DNA from: Bacteroidota bacterium
GTDB lineage: Bacteria; Bacteroidota; Bacteroidia; B-17B0; Aurantibacillaceae
Length of the DNA: 64,000 nt
Direction of reading: 5' to 3'
Assembly: GCA_021155905.1 (NCBI GenBank)
Contig: JAJNBG010000007.1
Location: 1-64,000, forward strand
Both the position numbers and the translations under genes were made by a program. The notes under the pieces are model-generated. The model did not search any database. It saw only the letters and a program-made list of their open reading frames with translations, and had not been told where the DNA came from. Shown here piece by piece: positions 42,325 to 51,506 of this stretch (position 1 is its first letter; the number at the start of each line of letters is the position of its first letter).

Positions 42325-43779
42325 ATGCGCTTAACTATTGTTTTTCATTTACTGTTAGGTATCACCAGCTTATTTTCTCAAACCAGTTTAAAGAGTGTGT
42401 TGGAATTTTACAGGAAAGATAAAGACCTGCAACACGCCACCTACAGTTTTTGTGTACAGGACGCCGAAACCGGAAAAACCATTAAAGAATTTAATTCAGA
42501 AATCGCGCTAGTACCGGCCAGTACCATGAAGATCATGACAACCTCGGCCGCCCTGGGCATCTTAGGCAAAGAATATACCTACAAAACCAATTTCTATTAT
42601 TTCACAAAAATAGATTCACTCACCGGAGCAACGAACACTCACCTGCTTATTAAAGGAAGCGGTGATCCTTCCTTCAATTCTTCTTATTTTTTCGAGAGTG
42701 ATTCTTCTTTTATAAATGCGCTTGTCCGGAAACTAAAAACAAAAGGGCTCAAAAAAATTACCGGATCACTCATCGCGGATGCTTCCTGTTTTGATAATTC
42801 CATTCCAAGTACCTGGATCTGGGGAGACATCGGAAATTATTTCGGTGCAGGAGCCAATGGCTTATCCTACCATGATAATAAATTTTCTCTCTTTTATAAT
42901 AGCGGGGCTGTAGGCGCCACGGCTCAAGTAGAAAGCATCTCACCGGCCTACTTTTCAAAAAAGATAAGTCTCCAATCCAATGTGATTTCCACAGGAACCG
43001 AAGACGACGCCTTCGTATTCGGAGATCCGAACGGCTATACCAGGAAAGTAACCGGTTCAATACCCCCCAATAAAAAACATTACGAAGTAGAGGCCGAAAT
43101 GCCGGAACCTGCCTTATTTTTCCTGGATCAATTACAGGGTGAATTGAAAAAAAATAATTTAGCCGAAAACGGAATTCAACTAATGAGTATGGAATCCAAA
43201 CCTGTAAAATATGCAACAAACCCCGAGCAATTAGTTTACAGTTACGTATCGCCGAAACTTGAAAAAATCGTGTATTACACTAACGTTAAAAGCAATAACC
43301 ATTATGCCGAAAGTTTATTAAAAACAATCGGGGCGGTTAAATCCGGAAAACAGGGAACCACCGAAAACGGAATCAAAGCAATTGAAAATTACTGGAAAGA
43401 GAGAGGCGTGGATCTCAGTGGCTTACACATGGCGGATGGCAGCGGTCTATCAAGAGCCAATACCATCACCACCAAAATTCAGGCAACGGTATTATCAAAA
43501 ATTTACCGCGACAGTTTGCTCTATCCCTTCTTCAATCCCTGTTTACCGGTTGCAGGCAAAAATGGCAGCATGACCAGTTTATGCAAAGGCACGTTTGCCG
43601 AAAACAACCTGCGTGCAAAAACAGGTTACATCAACCGAGCACGCGGTTACTGTGGTTATGTGAAAACCAAAGACGGGAAAGAACTTGCCTTTTCAGTTTT
43701 ATTCAACAACTATGATTGTTCTCCCAAAGAAATGAAACTGAAAATTGAAAAATTTTTAGTGGCATTAGTGGATTTGTAA
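42325..43779 (+). CDS. dacB: D-alanyl-D-alanine carboxypeptidase/endopeptidase (PBP4 family)
   Basis: 484 aa, signal peptide (MRLTIVFHLLLGITSLFSQ). Penicillin-binding serine peptidase S13 motifs: SxxK at S66-K69 (PASTMKIMT), SxN in VKSNNHYAESLLKT, KTG in LRAKTGYINRARGYCG. The long insert domain of PBP4 (residues about 90-290) is present. It trims peptidoglycan stem peptides in the periplasm. Motifs intact. Confidence 0.92.
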   Translation: MRLTIVFHLLLGITSLFSQTSLKSVLEFYRKDKDLQHATYSFCVQDAETGKTIKEFNSEIALVPASTMKIMTTSAALGILGKEYTYKTNFYYFTKIDSLTGATNTHLLIKGSGDPSFNSSYFFESDSSFINALVRKLKTKGLKKITGSLIADASCFDNSIPSTWIWGDIGNYFGAGANGLSYHDNKFSLFYNSGAVGATAQVESISPAYFSKKISLQSNVISTGTEDDAFVFGDPNGYTRKVTGSIPPNKKHYEVEAEMPEPALFFLDQLQGELKKNNLAENGIQLMSMESKPVKYATNPEQLVYSYVSPKLEKIVYYTNVKSNNHYAESLLKTIGAVKSGKQGTTENGIKAIENYWKERGVDLSGLHMADGSGLSRANTITTKIQATVLSKIYRDSLLYPFFNPCLPVAGKNGSMTSLCKGTFAENNLRAKTGYINRARGYCGYVKTKDGKELAFSVLFNNYDCSPKEMKLKIEKFLVALVDL

Positions 43780-43833
43780 TAAGAGACCCTTAACCACGAT
43801 AATCTATGTTCCTATGTGGTTTAAAAAAACGTT

Positions 43834-45039
43834 TTACTTTTTGCTATTCAACACTTCATCAATCGAATCCATGATAATTCCGCAGGCCATTTTTATTTCA
43901 GCCTCTGTGATAATCAAGGGTGGCGCAATGCGCATGGATTGTGTATTGAATAAAAACCAATCCACAATCAATCCGTTTTTCACGCAGGCATCAATGATTT
44001 GAAAATTTAAATCGGTGTCATCAAAATCCAGCGACAACATAAAACCTTTTCCTTTGATGTTTTTAATAGCCGGATGAACGAGTAAAGAACGAATCAATTC
44101 AGATTTACTATCAATGTCCTTAATCAGATTTTCTGTCTGTATGGTTTCCAGGCAGGCCAGTGAAGCGGCGCAACAAACAGCGTTTCCGCCAAAGGTATTA
44201 ATGTTTCCTAATACCGGGCTATGCGTAAATTCATTCATCCGTTCACGTGAACTGATAAAACATCCGATAGGCAAGCCACCTCCCATGCCTTTGGCAAGCA
44301 ATAAAATATCAGGCACAACGCCCGTTTGCTCAAATGCAAAAAAAGTTCCGCTTCTCCCAAAGCCATTCTGTATTTCATCCAGGATCAGCATCGCGCCGGT
44401 CTCATCGCATTTCTTCCGGATAGCTTGTAAAAATTCGTTGCTTGCGACTGTATATCCTGTTTCACTTTGAACCGGTTCTAAAATAACCGCTGCAGTTCTG
44501 GAGGTAATATATTTATTGACATCATCAATAGAATTATACTCCAGTATTCTCACATCCGGCAGTAAAGGCCTGAATGCCTGCTTGAATTCTTCATTACCCA
44601 TGACGCTTAAGGCCCCGTGCGAACTTCCATGATATGAATCCCGGAAACAAATTAATTCGGTTTTTCCGGTCACACGTTTTGCCAGTTTCAAAGCGCCTTC
44701 TGTTGCCTCAGTGCCGGAGTTTGTATAAAAAACAGAATCCAGATTTTTTGGTAACAGATCCGTAATGGCTTTTGCCAAATCAATTTGAGGAGCTTGTACA
44801 TATTCACCATACACCATCAAATGCATAAACGTTTCGGATTGTTTACGGATGGCTTTCACCACATTGGGATGACAGTGCCCCACATTACTTACTGAAATCC
44901 CGGAGATAAAATCAATATAGGATTTTCCTCCGGTATCTGATAAATAAACGCCGCTTGCCTTCGTGATCTCCAAAGCCATTGTCTTGGGAGCTACTTGCGC
45001 GACATGATTTAAAAACAACTGACGGTTAGAAATTTGCAT
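43834..45039 (-). CDS. Class III PLP-dependent aminotransferase
   Basis: 401 aa from the ATG at 45039 (upstream extension to 45066 not conserved-looking). Fold-type I class III motifs: ISGISVSNVGHCHPNVVKAI, FYTNSGTEATEGALKLAKR, YHGSSHGALSVMG, LILDEIQNGFGRSGTFFAFE and the PLP-Lys motif LLLAKGMGGGLPIGC. Closest to acetylornithine/ornithine-type aminotransferases, but the exact substrate is not determinable and no arginine-biosynthesis gene is near. Last gene of the ribD-EamA-yigZ operon. Confidence 0.85.
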   Translation of the reverse strand: MQISNRQLFLNHVAQVAPKTMALEITKASGVYLSDTGGKSYIDFISGISVSNVGHCHPNVVKAIRKQSETFMHLMVYGEYVQAPQIDLAKAITDLLPKNLDSVFYTNSGTEATEGALKLAKRVTGKTELICFRDSYHGSSHGALSVMGNEEFKQAFRPLLPDVRILEYNSIDDVNKYITSRTAAVILEPVQSETGYTVASNEFLQAIRKKCDETGAMLILDEIQNGFGRSGTFFAFEQTGVVPDILLLAKGMGGGLPIGCFISSRERMNEFTHSPVLGNINTFGGNAVCCAASLACLETIQTENLIKDIDSKSELIRSLLVHPAIKNIKGKGFMLSLDFDDTDLNFQIIDACVKNGLIVDWFLFNTQSMRIAPPLIITEAEIKMACGIIMDSIDEVLNSKK

Positions 45040-45073
45040 GGTAAAACAAATATATTGGATTTTCAATTAAAAA

Positions 45074-45679
45074 TCACTTATATTCTAATCGCAGGCCCGA
45101 TATTTTTTTCAGTTTATTCTCACAGGCTTCGCTGTTGGCTTTTCGGATCCGAAAGTGCATGCTGCATTCTGAGTCGAAATTCTGTTCGGTAATCTTACAA
45201 TCCATCTGTTTCATTAATTTCATCACATCATTCAACTGGTCGAAGGAGAAATGAATGGTATACGAAAAAAGAACCTGCTTCTCAATAATGTTGCATTCCC
45301 TGATTACCTCTGCGGCAGAAGTTTTGTAAGCATTAATCAGTCCACTGACGCCCAAAAGGGTGCCTCCGAAATAACGAACTACCACAATTAAAATATCTGT
45401 CAAATCGTTCGACTGCAATTGACCAAAAATTGGTTTACCCGCTGTATTGCTTGGTTCACCGTCATCGTTCGCCCTGAAATTTAATTTATCAGCGCCCAAA
45501 CGATAGGCATAACAATGATGGTTAGCCGTATGGTGGTCCTTTTTTAAGTGATTGAGAATTTCTTTGATCTGTTTATCATTTTCAACCGGGAAAGCAAAGG
45601 CCAGAAACTTACTTCCCTTATCCTTGAAAATAATTTCCGCAGGGTTTTCAATAGTGAGGTAAGTATCTGAGAATAGCAT
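45074..45679 (-). CDS. yigZ: IMPACT/YigZ-family protein
   Basis: 201 aa. The IMPACT N-terminal domain spans residues about 15-125: FKDKGSKFLAFAFPV, TANHHCYAYRLG, NDDGEPSNTAGKPIFGQL, VVVRYFGGTLLGVSGLINAY. A second DUF1949-like alpha-beta domain occupies the C-terminus. YigZ relatives are linked to translation or stress; no precise reaction known. It starts 1 nt after the stop of the EamA gene. Confidence 0.88.
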   Translation of the reverse strand: MLFSDTYLTIENPAEIIFKDKGSKFLAFAFPVENDKQIKEILNHLKKDHHTANHHCYAYRLGADKLNFRANDDGEPSNTAGKPIFGQLQSNDLTDILIVVVRYFGGTLLGVSGLINAYKTSAAEVIRECNIIEKQVLFSYTIHFSFDQLNDVMKLMKQMDCKITEQNFDSECSMHFRIRKANSEACENKLKKISGLRLEYK

Positions 45680-45680
45680 G

Positions 45681-46562
45681 CTATTTCATTAACTGTGGCA
45701 ATAATCCCAGAATTAAAATGGCCAGTAAACTCAAGCCTATTCCGATCCAGTTTTTAGACGATAGTTTTTCTTTAAATACAATCACGGAAATGATGGTGGA
45801 GAGTGTCAGAATACTCAGATTATTAACCGGAAACAAAACAGAAGGTTCCAGTATGTTTGCATTCAACGCGCGAATGATAAAATACATGGTGCCGAAATTA
45901 ATCACCCCTAAAATAATTCCCGCCGGAATAGCCTTTGCCTGAAATTTCTCTTTTTTGATAATCAATTGGTATAACAATACTATAAACCCGAAGACGAAAG
46001 CGGTAGAAAATATCGTGGATAAGAAGGCATCAAAATTGGTCTCACTTACCAGGTTGCGTTGTGCGTAATTAATGGATGAATCGATGATCCCGCTACAAAC
46101 AAAAATAATTAGTGGAAACAACCACCAGAATTTATCTGCTGTCTTTCCTTCAGACTCTTTATAAGACACCAGGTAAACCGCAACGATTGCCAGGATGATA
46201 CCAATTACTTTGGAAACCGAAATACTGTCGCCATAAAATAAGATAGCTATACAGATCGGGATAACCACAGACATACGGTTTGCGACCTGTGCTACAGAAA
46301 TTCCCTGTTTCGCAGTCGTTTCAGCGATCACAAATAAGCTACTGATGAATACAATTCCTAAACTGACAGCGATCAGAAAAAAGGGTTCATGGATTACGTT
46401 CAATGGTGTAACCGCAGATTTGGTTGTTAGAAAACCGAGAATCCCGGCTACACTGTAATTAACAATAATTGCCTGAAAGGCATTGATGTTTTTAATGGAG
46501 ATTACTTTGAAATAAATTCCGAATAAAGTAGAAACTAAAATGGAGAGTAATAAAAAGATCAT
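45681..46562 (-). CDS. EamA/DMT-superfamily transporter
   Basis: 293 aa with about ten hydrophobic segments, e.g. MIFLLLSILVSTLFGIYF, AIIVNYSVAGILGFL, VIGIILAIVAVYLVSY, FGFIVLLYQLII, GIILGVINFGTMYFIIRALN and IGLSLLAILILGLL. Ten-helix drug/metabolite transporters in the inner membrane export or import small metabolites; the substrate cannot be predicted. Starts 1 nt after the ribD stop. Confidence 0.85.
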   Translation of the reverse strand: MIFLLLSILVSTLFGIYFKVISIKNINAFQAIIVNYSVAGILGFLTTKSAVTPLNVIHEPFFLIAVSLGIVFISSLFVIAETTAKQGISVAQVANRMSVVIPICIAILFYGDSISVSKVIGIILAIVAVYLVSYKESEGKTADKFWWLFPLIIFVCSGIIDSSINYAQRNLVSETNFDAFLSTIFSTAFVFGFIVLLYQLIIKKEKFQAKAIPAGIILGVINFGTMYFIIRALNANILEPSVLFPVNNLSILTLSTIISVIVFKEKLSSKNWIGIGLSLLAILILGLLPQLMK

Positions 46563-46563
46563 A

Positions 46564-47580
46564 TTATGTATTTAAAATTGTGTAGAGTAAATCCTCTCCC
46601 ACTTGAACTGGTTTAATTGTTTTCAAATCTATTTCCGGAGCAACAATGCCATGCTCGAATTTTTTATGCGGGTTCACAAACACGCGGGCTTCGTCCCACA
46701 TATTTGCATTCATGAAATTATAGATGGTGTTGGTTCCTCCTTCAACAATAAGGCTCGAGATCTGATGCTGGAAACAATAATCCATAATCGCTTTTACTTT
46801 TTGGTTCCAGTCAATCTTAATAAATTCCACATGACCCTGTGTTTCATTTTTGAGTGCATTGAAAACTACCGTTTTTGCGTCGCCGTTAAATACATTCAAC
46901 TGAGTGGAAAAATCACAGCTTCGTGTCATCACCAACCTTACTGGATTTTTTCCATCAACTAGCCGTGTGGTTAAATAAGGATCGTCTGCCACTAAAGTAT
47001 TATAGCCGATCAGGATCGCCTGTTCTTCACTTCGCCACTGATGAACCAATCGCTTGCTTTCTTTCCCGGTGATCCAGTTGTCTTCTTTATTCTCCGGTAA
47101 TGGCCACTGACTGATAAAACCATCCTGCGTTTGTGCCCATTTAAAAATGACATAGGGACGTTTCTTTTCATGAAAGGTAAAAAAACGTTTATTCAGCTCC
47201 CGGCACTCAGCCTCCAGAATACCGTGCTCTACCTCTATCCCGGCATCTTCTAATTTTTGAATTCCTTTCCCGGCAACCAATGGATTCGAGTCCAGGCAAC
47301 CAACAACCACTTTTTTAATACCTTTGCTGATAATAAGATCGGCACAGGGCGGTGTTTTACCAAAATGAGAGCAGGGTTCCAGATTCACATATAAGGTGCT
47401 TTTTTTCAGGACATCGTCGCTTACTAATTTAATGGCATTGGGTTCAGCGTGTGCCAATCCGTATTGCTCGTGATAGCCTTCCGCCACAATTTTGCCATCA
47501 CATACAATCACGCACCCCACCATCGGGTTGGCCGCAATAGAACCCAGCCCCTTGGCGGCCAGTTCCAGGCAACGTTGCAT
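46564..47580 (-). CDS. ribD: Bifunctional riboflavin biosynthesis protein RibD
   Basis: 338 aa. The N-terminal deaminase has zinc ligands H44 (LAHAE), C70 and C79 (EPCSHFGKTPPCAD). The C-terminal RibD reductase domain begins near residue 148 (KKRPYVIFKWAQTQDGFISQ), with GKESKRLVHQWRSEEQAILIGYNT split across it and LIVEGGTNTIYNFM. Converts the pyrimidine intermediate of riboflavin synthesis in two steps. First gene of a minus-strand operon. Confidence 0.93.
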   Translation of the reverse strand: MQRCLELAAKGLGSIAANPMVGCVIVCDGKIVAEGYHEQYGLAHAEPNAIKLVSDDVLKKSTLYVNLEPCSHFGKTPPCADLIISKGIKKVVVGCLDSNPLVAGKGIQKLEDAGIEVEHGILEAECRELNKRFFTFHEKKRPYVIFKWAQTQDGFISQWPLPENKEDNWITGKESKRLVHQWRSEEQAILIGYNTLVADDPYLTTRLVDGKNPVRLVMTRSCDFSTQLNVFNGDAKTVVFNALKNETQGHVEFIKIDWNQKVKAIMDYCFQHQISSLIVEGGTNTIYNFMNANMWDEARVFVNPHKKFEHGIVAPEIDLKTIKPVQVGEDLLYTILNT

Positions 47581-47805
47581 GAATATGTGGTGATTGTTTA
47601 TGATAATTGTGTAAATTTTGTTAATTCAATATTCCTAATATTGCGTCAAAAGGTTGTAACCCTTTTTGCCTGTGCAAGTTAAGGAGGATTCTTTAAAAAA
47701 CAGGGTAGCTTTTTTGTTTTTAAGGCATTTTTTTTGAAAATAATGAAAGTTTGAAGGTGACCTTTTAAAATAATAACCATTAACTAATAAACGAGGGCTT
47801 GAAAG

Positions 47806-48363
47806 ATGACAGATCTGGAAATCATAGAGGCGATAAAAAATAAGAGAAATGATAAAGCGTTTGGTGCGTTGTATAAAAATTTTCCGGCTATCCGGAAAAT
47901 GATCATTTCAAATAATGGTTTAAAGGAGGATGCTGAAGATATTTTTCAGGAAGCATTGATCATTTTGTGTTCTAAAGTAAATCAGGGCGATTTTAAACTC
48001 ACGGCGCAACTGGGAACCTTTCTTTATAGTGTGAGTCGGTTTTTATGGAATGACGAACTAAAAAGAAGAGGGCGCCGAAACGATATCCTTACGGAAGTTG
48101 ATCTTTTCGAGAATTCGTCCTTAACGGAATTCGCTATGGAGGAAGAACATAAAGCTAAGCTCGCTGAGAAAACGATGGATACATTGGGTGAAAGATGCAA
48201 GGAATTACTGTTGTTATTCTATACCAAATCAATGAAGCTTCAGGAGATCGCGATAAAAATGGGCTACAACTCAGAGAACACGGCCAAAAACCAAAAATAT
48301 AAATGTTTGGAAATGGCAAAAAAGAATTTAAAGGAACTACAGCTAAAACAGTATTCAAAATAA
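47806..48363 (+). CDS. ECF-type sigma-70 family factor
   Basis: 185 aa. Region 2 (EDAEDIFQEALIILCSKV) and region 4 with helix-turn-helix (LGERCKELLLLFYTKSMKLQ, EIAIKMGYNSENTAKNQKYK). No sensing domain. It opens an operon whose next gene encodes a membrane protein like an anti-sigma factor and whose third gene encodes an outer-membrane lipoprotein. Upstream (47.65-47.79 kb) are hairpin-like repeats (AAAAGG..CCTTTT, GAAGGTGACCTT) that could hold its promoter. Confidence 0.88.
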   Translation: MTDLEIIEAIKNKRNDKAFGALYKNFPAIRKMIISNNGLKEDAEDIFQEALIILCSKVNQGDFKLTAQLGTFLYSVSRFLWNDELKRRGRRNDILTEVDLFENSSLTEFAMEEEHKAKLAEKTMDTLGERCKELLLLFYTKSMKLQEIAIKMGYNSENTAKNQKYKCLEMAKKNLKELQLKQYSK

Positions 48364-48369
48364 ATTAAG

Positions 48370-49368
48370 ATGAGACAGGAACTTGAATTGATGCAAAAAA
48401 TTGAACAGTACTTATTGGGCCAGATGCCCGGTGGTGAAGCTTCAGCATTTGAAAGTGAAATACACGCAAGTAAAGAATTGTACGAACAGGTAGAATTACA
48501 AAAACAGTTGATGAAGGGAATTCAACGCTCGGCATGGAGACAGGACGCAGTGCAGGCTTTTGAAAAATACAGCTTCATGCAGAAATTATGGAAATGGGGA
48601 TACATTGGAACCAGTGTGGTTGCAGTAGTTAGTCTTGGTTACCTGTATACTCAAAAGGAATCAACTGAAAAAAAAGAAATGCTTTCGGAAAAGGTTCAAC
48701 CTCAAACAATAGTGAATGAAAGTATGCCTGCAGATACCGCAAACATCTACCAGCTTCTGAACGGAAATACCTTTGTGATCAATTCCTCAAGAGATACTAT
48801 TGTTAAAACGAAAGAAGGCAATCTGATTGAAATACCAAAAGAATTATTTAATGATACCATTGCCGGCAATACTAAAGACAGTCTGTTAACCAAAAAAGGA
48901 GCAAAAGAAATATCACAGGCAAAAATCTATACTCTTCATTTTTATACACCCAGCTATAAAGATTCTCTTAAAAAATGGAAGCAGTCGGTACAGGATAAAA
49001 ACTATTCAAAAGCGCTGCGCTCTATGCTTTCGTCCGCGAACCCAAAAAGTTATTTAAAAACCAGTTCAAAAGAGCAGGAAATTTCTGAAAAAAATACTGG
49101 TTCGGAAAATCCTAAAGACACCATGTATAAAGCAGTGCTCGGACTTAATATGGAAAAGATAGACAACGATCTTAATACCAAAAATTCCAAACTGTATAAA
49201 TTAAAGGGAAAAATTCCTTTCATCAATAAGACGTCCAAAAACAAAAACACTATCCTCGTGTTTGATGTCGACAACAAAAACAAAACATCCATTGATACTG
49301 CCATCGTTATCGAAATCGTGGACAAACTCAAGAACAAATCAATTATAACCCAATCAGAAAAAAAATGA
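48370..49368 (+). CDS. Membrane-anchored anti-sigma-like protein
   Basis: 332 aa. N-terminal about 75 cytoplasmic residues (LELMQKIEQYLLGQMPGGEA, YEQVELQKQLMKGIQ), one transmembrane helix (WGYIGTSVVAVVSLGYLY, about 76-93), then a Lys/Ser/Thr-rich periplasmic part. The layout and its position right after the sigma gene (6 nt) indicate an anti-sigma factor, though no zinc-binding motif is seen. The periplasmic region has little identifiable structure. Stop overlaps the next start (ATGA, 49365-49368). Confidence 0.7.
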   Translation: MRQELELMQKIEQYLLGQMPGGEASAFESEIHASKELYEQVELQKQLMKGIQRSAWRQDAVQAFEKYSFMQKLWKWGYIGTSVVAVVSLGYLYTQKESTEKKEMLSEKVQPQTIVNESMPADTANIYQLLNGNTFVINSSRDTIVKTKEGNLIEIPKELFNDTIAGNTKDSLLTKKGAKEISQAKIYTLHFYTPSYKDSLKKWKQSVQDKNYSKALRSMLSSANPKSYLKTSSKEQEISEKNTGSENPKDTMYKAVLGLNMEKIDNDLNTKNSKLYKLKGKIPFINKTSKNKNTILVFDVDNKNKTSIDTAIVIEIVDKLKNKSIITQSEKK

Positions 49369-50351
49369 AAACCAGAGACCTTTTACGTTTAGCTAAGTCT
49401 GGCTTAGCACTCAACACTATTGTCCTTTCAGTATTAATATCGGGTTGTGCCGCTCCCAGGTCTGTTACCGATTCAGGAAAAGTAACACCAAAGAGCCAAA
49501 TTAAATTTGGCGCTAATTACCAGGCCAATGTTCCTACACAGACTATTAAAAATGCGGTAGAATTAGTAAGCTCCGGTGTAGGGGCCGTTAAATTTGTGAA
49601 GAAAAACATGGAAGAGCAAAACCCTGAAGCTGTTTTTAGCGCCATGGGAAACTCTGATAAATTTAAAAGCCACGCAGGAGCCATCTCTAAATATATGATT
49701 GGCTACGCGGTTGATCCGATGAACTACGGTTTAAATTATTATGTGAGATATGGTATCGCCAGGAGGTTTGATATTGGATATCAATATTCGGGAGGTACGA
49801 ATGCCTTCGATATCAAGTATCAGTTTCTAGGAAGCACAGGATCCATCGGCAGTGAGTCCAACCATAAATTATACGGAAGCATTGGCCTTCAATATTCCGC
49901 AAGACAGTATGAACTGCCTGCGAAGTTCAGAATGATAGATGAAGTAATTGATTTTAATTTCAAGCGTAAGGATTTCTTTATCCCGGTTATTTTCAGCAAA
50001 TCATTTGGAAACGAAGAAAAGAAGGGGCATTTTTCATGGGGTGTAGCTTATAACGGAACTTTTTTAAGTTACGCGCTGAAAGAAACCATTTCAGATAAAT
50101 ATCATATTGATCTGCCAATTCCTTCGATAGATGAAAAAAAATATTTCAGTTCATTCGGCACCTTCATCAATCTCAAAGTTGGACATAAGTGTGTGTATTT
50201 CCTGGCCTCCTTTGCTGCCTATTATACAGACTACGGAACCTACAAGTTAATAGACGGCACAAACGCTCGTTTGAAAGGATTCACCTATGTACCAACCGTG
50301 GGTATGCAATTCGTTATTCCCCCACTCCACAAAAAACGTGTTCGTTCTTAA
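49365..50351 (+). CDS. Outer-membrane beta-barrel-like lipoprotein
   Basis: 328 aa. Lipobox in IVLSVLISGCAAP (Cys about 28). A helical linker (ELVSSGVGAVKFVKKNMEEQ) precedes beta-strand-like segments (GLNYYVRYGIARRFDIGYQY, LYGSIGLQYSARQYE, WGVAYNGTFLSYAL, FTYVPTVGMQFVI), typical of a small outer-membrane barrel. Overlaps the anti-sigma-like gene by 4 nt, so it is likely a target or sensor partner of that system. Confidence 0.65.
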   Translation: MKTRDLLRLAKSGLALNTIVLSVLISGCAAPRSVTDSGKVTPKSQIKFGANYQANVPTQTIKNAVELVSSGVGAVKFVKKNMEEQNPEAVFSAMGNSDKFKSHAGAISKYMIGYAVDPMNYGLNYYVRYGIARRFDIGYQYSGGTNAFDIKYQFLGSTGSIGSESNHKLYGSIGLQYSARQYELPAKFRMIDEVIDFNFKRKDFFIPVIFSKSFGNEEKKGHFSWGVAYNGTFLSYALKETISDKYHIDLPIPSIDEKKYFSSFGTFINLKVGHKCVYFLASFAAYYTDYGTYKLIDGTNARLKGFTYVPTVGMQFVIPPLHKKRVRS

Positions 50352-50378
50352 TGCCACATTATTTTAGTATTTTTGTTT

Positions 50379-51248
50379 ATGCTAAAATCAATGACAGGCT
50401 TTGGAAAAGCCACAAAGGAGTTTGAAAATAAAACCGTGAACGTGGAGATTCGTTCTTTGAACAGTAAGAATATGGACCTCAGCTTAAGGTTATCTTCTAC
50501 CTACAGGGATAAGGAACACGAATTAAAAAGTGAGATCACCAAATTACTGGAAAGAGGAAAAGTGGACCTTTCCGTTTACGTGGAATCAAAAATCGTGGAA
50601 ACACCGGTTGAAATAAATATTGATTTAGCAAAAACCTATTATAACAAACTGAAGCATTTAGCTAGTGAGCTAAATGAACCTACGACTAATTTAATGTCGC
50701 ATGTTTTGAAAATGCCGGATGTTTTGAAATCTGAGCGTAAAGAACCTAACGAACAGGATTGGAAAGATATTTTGCAGGTTGTATTCGCAGCTGTAGGAGA
50801 CTTAAATAAATTCAGGGAAGATGAAGGAAGATCCATTGAAACTGATTTTGAACACCGTTTAGCCATCATAGCAGATTCTTTAGAGAAAATTAAGGCGCAT
50901 GATGCGAGCCGTATTCAAAACATCAGGGACCGTATCAAAAAAAATCTCGATGAAGTAGTTGGCAAAGACAAAGTAGATAATAACCGTTTTGAACAGGAGT
51001 TGATTTACTATATTGAAAAACTGGATATCAACGAAGAAAAAGTGCGTTTAAAAACTCATTTGGATTATTTCATTAAAACCATGAAAGAACCAGCTGGTGG
51101 AAGAAAATTAAATTTCATCGGACAGGAAATCGGCCGGGAAGTAAATACGATTGGTTCAAAAGCAAATGATGCAGAAATGCAAAAACTGGTTGTACTCATG
51201 AAAGATGAACTGGAAAAAATCAAAGAACAAACCAACAACGTATTATAG
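50379..51248 (+). CDS. yicC: YicC-family endoribonuclease/stress protein
   Basis: 289 aa from the ATG at 50379 (an in-frame TTG lies at 50373). N-terminal YicC motif MLKSMTGFGKATKEF and VEIRSLNSKNMDLSLRL; C-terminal DUF1732 motif with KTHLDYFIKTMKE, GRKLNFIGQEIGREVNTIGS and KANDAEMQKLVV. YicC proteins are endoribonucleases or affect RNA decay in E. coli. Conserved and complete. Confidence 0.92.
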   Translation: MLKSMTGFGKATKEFENKTVNVEIRSLNSKNMDLSLRLSSTYRDKEHELKSEITKLLERGKVDLSVYVESKIVETPVEINIDLAKTYYNKLKHLASELNEPTTNLMSHVLKMPDVLKSERKEPNEQDWKDILQVVFAAVGDLNKFREDEGRSIETDFEHRLAIIADSLEKIKAHDASRIQNIRDRIKKNLDEVVGKDKVDNNRFEQELIYYIEKLDINEEKVRLKTHLDYFIKTMKEPAGGRKLNFIGQEIGREVNTIGSKANDAEMQKLVVLMKDELEKIKEQTNNVL

Positions 51249-51250
51249 AC

Positions 51251-51505
51251 ATGAGCCTTTTTAAGTTATCAGGGCTGATTGCAATTGTAGCGGGCATTAT
51301 CTGTTGCGCACTGTTGTTTAACCCTTCCTTTCTTCCATTTGCACTGATCTTTGCTATTGTAGGGTACACCTTCTCTACCATTAACATTTATCTGAACGCC
51401 AAATATGAAATCACTAAGGGTAGTTTCAGTATCGGGTATGCAGGAATGATTTTAGCTTCAGTTCCCGTTATTTTCATTTTAGTTCTCATCATTAGAAATC
51501 ATTAG
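51251..51505 (+). CDS. Small membrane protein
   Basis: 84 aa with three hydrophobic segments (SGLIAIVAGIICCALLF, FLPFALIFAIVGYTF, GYAGMILASVPVIFILVLII). Unknown function. Located 2 nt after yicC and 1 nt before the UbiA-family gene, so probably in the same operon. Confidence 0.65.
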   Translation: MSLFKLSGLIAIVAGIICCALLFNPSFLPFALIFAIVGYTFSTINIYLNAKYEITKGSFSIGYAGMILASVPVIFILVLIIRNH

Positions 51506-51506
51506 C

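Noticed and set aside
42770..43219. 149-aa frame opposite the DD-peptidase
   Set aside because: Antisense to an intact, conserved gene; Arg-rich composition is a by-product.
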